From Sulfurovaceae bacterium (GTDB taxonomy: Bacteria; Campylobacterota; Campylobacteria; Campylobacterales; Sulfurovaceae), in the NCBI GenBank assembly GCA_028714675.1, contig JAQTLV010000006.1, forward strand, positions 1 to 64,000: a DNA stretch of 64,000 bases. Direction: 5' to 3'. Position 1 is the stretch's first letter. Each line of letters starts with the position of its first letter. The translations under genes were made by a program, and so were the position numbers. The notes under the pieces were generated by a model that saw nothing but the letters and a program-made list of their open reading frames with translations, made no database searches and was not told the origin of the DNA. This document shows positions 62,224-64,000 of this stretch, in pieces.

Positions 62224-63459
62224 ATGGCTTTGAAATATGAATTACAAGAAGTAGAAGTATGGGATGGTAATTACGCCGCTTCTCATGCACTTAGACAAGC
62301 TCAAGTTGATGTAGTTGCGGCATATCCTATTACACCATCTACTCCTGTAGTTGAAAACTATGGACAATTTGTGGCAGATGGTTATATCGACGGTGAGTTT
62401 GTAATGGTAGAATCTGAACATGCCGCAATGAGTGGATGTGTCGGTGCCGCAGCTGCCGGAGGAAGAGTTGCTACTGCAACTTCATCACAAGGTTTTGCAC
62501 TAATGGTAGAAGTACTTTACCAAGCAAGTGGTATGAGACTCCCAATAGTATTAAATCTAGTTAATCGTGCATTGGCATCTCCGCTTAATGTTCGTGGTGA
62601 TCACTCTGATATGTATTTAGGTCGTGATGCTGGTTGGATTATGCTTGATTCGTTTAATGCACAAGAAACATATGATTTAAATCTATGTGCTTTTAGAATA
62701 GGTGAACATAAAGATGTTAGACTTCCAGTAATGGTAAATCAAGATGGTTTTATAACATCACATACAGCACAAAATGTAAGACCATTGAGTGATGAAGATG
62801 CATATAAATTTGTTGGTGTTTATGAGCCAGTTGATGAATTACTTGATTTTGCTAGACCTGTAACATATGGTGCACAAACAGAAGAAGATTGGCATTTTGA
62901 ACACAAAGCAAGACAACATAAAGCTCTAATTGATGCAAGACCAATTATTGAAGATATTTTTGCTGAATTTGAAAAATTGACTGGTAGAAAATATAATAGA
63001 GTTGAAAGCTATATGATGGAAGATGCAGAGGTTGCTATAGTGGCTTTGGGGAGTACAGTAGAGAGTGCTAGAGTGGTAGCAAAATATCTAAGAGAAAATG
63101 AAGGCATAAAAGCAGGTGTTGTGGCCACAAGAGTTATCAGACCTTTCCCATTTGATGCTATAAGAACAGCATTGGAAAATTGCAAAGCAATTGGAGCAAT
63201 GGACAGATCAGCTCCAGGTGGTGCTCTTGGTATGTTATTTAATGAGGTAAGTGCAGCTGTTTATACAACATCTTCTAGACCTTTGGTTACAAACTATATA
63301 TATGGACTTGGTGGAAGAGACCTTACTTTAGAGCAAATAAAAGATATATATAGAGAGCTTAAAAAGAATGCAGATGCTGGAGAGATTACAACTAAAATCC
63401 AGCAATTTGTTGGTCTTAGAGGGCCAAAACTAGAGTTTTTCAAAACGAGAAGGGGTTAA
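62224..63459 (+). CDS. porA: Pyruvate/2-oxoacid:ferredoxin oxidoreductase alpha subunit
   Basis: 411 residues. Start and substrate region: NYAASHALRQAQVDVVAAYPITPSTPVVE (read as VDVVAAYPITPSTP), the SEHAAMSG motif, ATSSQGFALM, and RGDHSDMYLGRDAGWI with the arginine that contacts thiamine diphosphate's partner. The C-terminal domain has VALGSTVESARVVAKYLRE and MDRSAPGGALGMLF. The motif YPITPSTP and SSQG support pyruvate over 2-oxoglutarate, though not absolutely. AAAGGATATTT lies before the ATG. Confidence 0.95.
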   Translation: MALKYELQEVEVWDGNYAASHALRQAQVDVVAAYPITPSTPVVENYGQFVADGYIDGEFVMVESEHAAMSGCVGAAAAGGRVATATSSQGFALMVEVLYQASGMRLPIVLNLVNRALASPLNVRGDHSDMYLGRDAGWIMLDSFNAQETYDLNLCAFRIGEHKDVRLPVMVNQDGFITSHTAQNVRPLSDEDAYKFVGVYEPVDELLDFARPVTYGAQTEEDWHFEHKARQHKALIDARPIIEDIFAEFEKLTGRKYNRVESYMMEDAEVAIVALGSTVESARVVAKYLRENEGIKAGVVATRVIRPFPFDAIRTALENCKAIGAMDRSAPGGALGMLFNEVSAAVYTTSSRPLVTNYIYGLGGRDLTLEQIKDIYRELKKNADAGEITTKIQQFVGLRGPKLEFFKTRRG

Positions 63460-63460
63460 A

Positions 63461-64000
63461 ATGGCAATTACATCTACAAAAAATTTAAAAGAGTTTTCAA
63501 CTGCAAATGATAGATTTGAGGGTGCTCATCTTCTTTGTCCAGGATGTGCTCACTCTATGATTGTTAGAGAACTTATGAATTGTACAGATGACAATTTAGT
63601 AATTGCTACAAATACAGGTTGTTTGGAAGTTTCAACTGCTGTTTACCCTTATACTTCATGGGATACTTCTTGGATTCATATAGGATTTGAAAATGCTGCA
63701 ACTGCTGCTGCTGGCGCTGAAGCAATGTATAAAGCAAGAAAAAGAAAAGGAACATTAAAAAATCCTGATGCTCCTGTAAAATTTGTTGCATTTGGCGGAG
63801 ATGGCTCAACATATGATATTGGCTTTCAATGGCTAAGTGGTGCAGTTGAGAGAGGACATGACTTTACTTATATTTGTTTGGACAATGAAAATTATGCAAA
63901 TACTGGTGGGCAAAGAAGCTCATCAACTCCTATAGGTGCGAATACCACAACAGCACCTGCCGGAAGAGTAAGCTATGGTAAAAAAGAAAACAAAAAAGAT
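63461..64000 (+). CDS. porB: Pyruvate/2-oxoacid:ferredoxin oxidoreductase beta subunit, partial
   Basis: The first 180 codons are in the window; the gene runs off the right edge. The start follows porA after one base, preceded by AAGGGG. Beta-subunit features: LLCPGCAHSMIVRELM with the first cluster cysteines (CPGC), ATNTGCLEVSTAVYPY, and the thiamine diphosphate motif FGGDGSTYDIGFQWL with DNENYANTGGQRSS. The order gamma-delta-alpha-beta is the usual one for Por. Confidence 0.95.
   Translation, partial: MAITSTKNLKEFSTANDRFEGAHLLCPGCAHSMIVRELMNCTDDNLVIATNTGCLEVSTAVYPYTSWDTSWIHIGFENAATAAAGAEAMYKARKRKGTLKNPDAPVKFVAFGGDGSTYDIGFQWLSGAVERGHDFTYICLDNENYANTGGQRSSSTPIGANTTTAPAGRVSYGKKENKKD

Overview
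The window is AT-rich and densely packed with genes. It reads as a chromosomal segment of a Campylobacterota (epsilonproteobacterial) organism, most likely a free-living sulfur- or hydrogen-oxidising relative of Sulfurimonas, Sulfurovum or Arcobacter rather than a host-adapted Campylobacter or Helicobacter. The evidence is the gene content and local order: gyrB near queF; HisZ-purA-DUF507-carA-ddl in one run; ccoNOQP followed by a DUF4006 gene and FixH; AddAB upstream of rplM-rpsI; a sulfide:quinone reductase-family enzyme; and a four-subunit 2-oxoacid:ferredoxin oxidoreductase of the kind used in the reductive TCA cycle. The genus is inference. No rRNA, tRNA, CRISPR array or intact insertion sequence was recognised.

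Layout. 1-1.7 kb: the 3' part of a giant RTX/cadherin-like secreted protein, broken by the window edge and internally duplicated. 1.7-5.8 kb (minus): gyrB, a degenerate EAL protein and queF. 6-7.2 kb: a MgtC/DUF4010 membrane protein. 7.2-12 kb (minus): cdsA-dxr-hydrolase-tsaD as a tightly overlapping operon, plus an NFACT (RqcH-like) gene. 12.1-19.2 kb: leuC, an MFS transporter, a small unknown gene, a two-gene succinate dehydrogenase/fumarate reductase, purT and rpsU. 19.4-24.5 kb: a ClC channel, nnr with an unusual repeat-cytochrome c fusion, purN and thiG. 24.6-29.4 kb is the accessory zone: a histone H1-like protein, a DinB-like protein, two ORF6N gene remnants around a REP-like hairpin, a Gabija-type gajA-gajB pair, a DUF2130 stub and a CAP-domain secreted protein. 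29.4-45.7 kb: housekeeping metabolism (shikimate kinase, prenyl synthase, transketolase, APC and MFS transporters, rdgB, M3 peptidase, CCA/poly(A) polymerase family, aminotransferase, hisZ, purA, carA, ddl). 46-50.8 kb: the cbb3 oxidase cluster with small accessory genes. 50.9-56.9 kb: addB-addA, then rplM-rpsI. 57.1-64 kb: the SQR-family gene with a newly recognised 55-residue downstream ORF, a divergent BT1-like transporter, gph, and porGDAB running off the right edge.

How they fit together. The cbb3 oxidase (high-affinity O2 reduction), the SQR-family enzyme, the soluble-looking SdhAB and the Por complex point to a microaerobic respiratory life with oxygen-sensitive carbon metabolism. AddAB repairs breaks and the Gabija pair probably defends against phage. 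The Gabija genes sit between fragments of other accessory genes, which suggests a turnover hotspot.

Most interesting points: the 1551-bp in-frame periodicity in the RTX gene; the YwqK/MORN-like repeat plus cytochrome c fusion; the compact Gabija pair in a graveyard of ORF6N and DUF2130 fragments; the 55-aa ORF after sqr and the 33-aa ORF in the cbb3 cluster; an extra cysteine in SdhB expected to change its third Fe-S cluster; and several promoters placed so that the mRNA would be leaderless.
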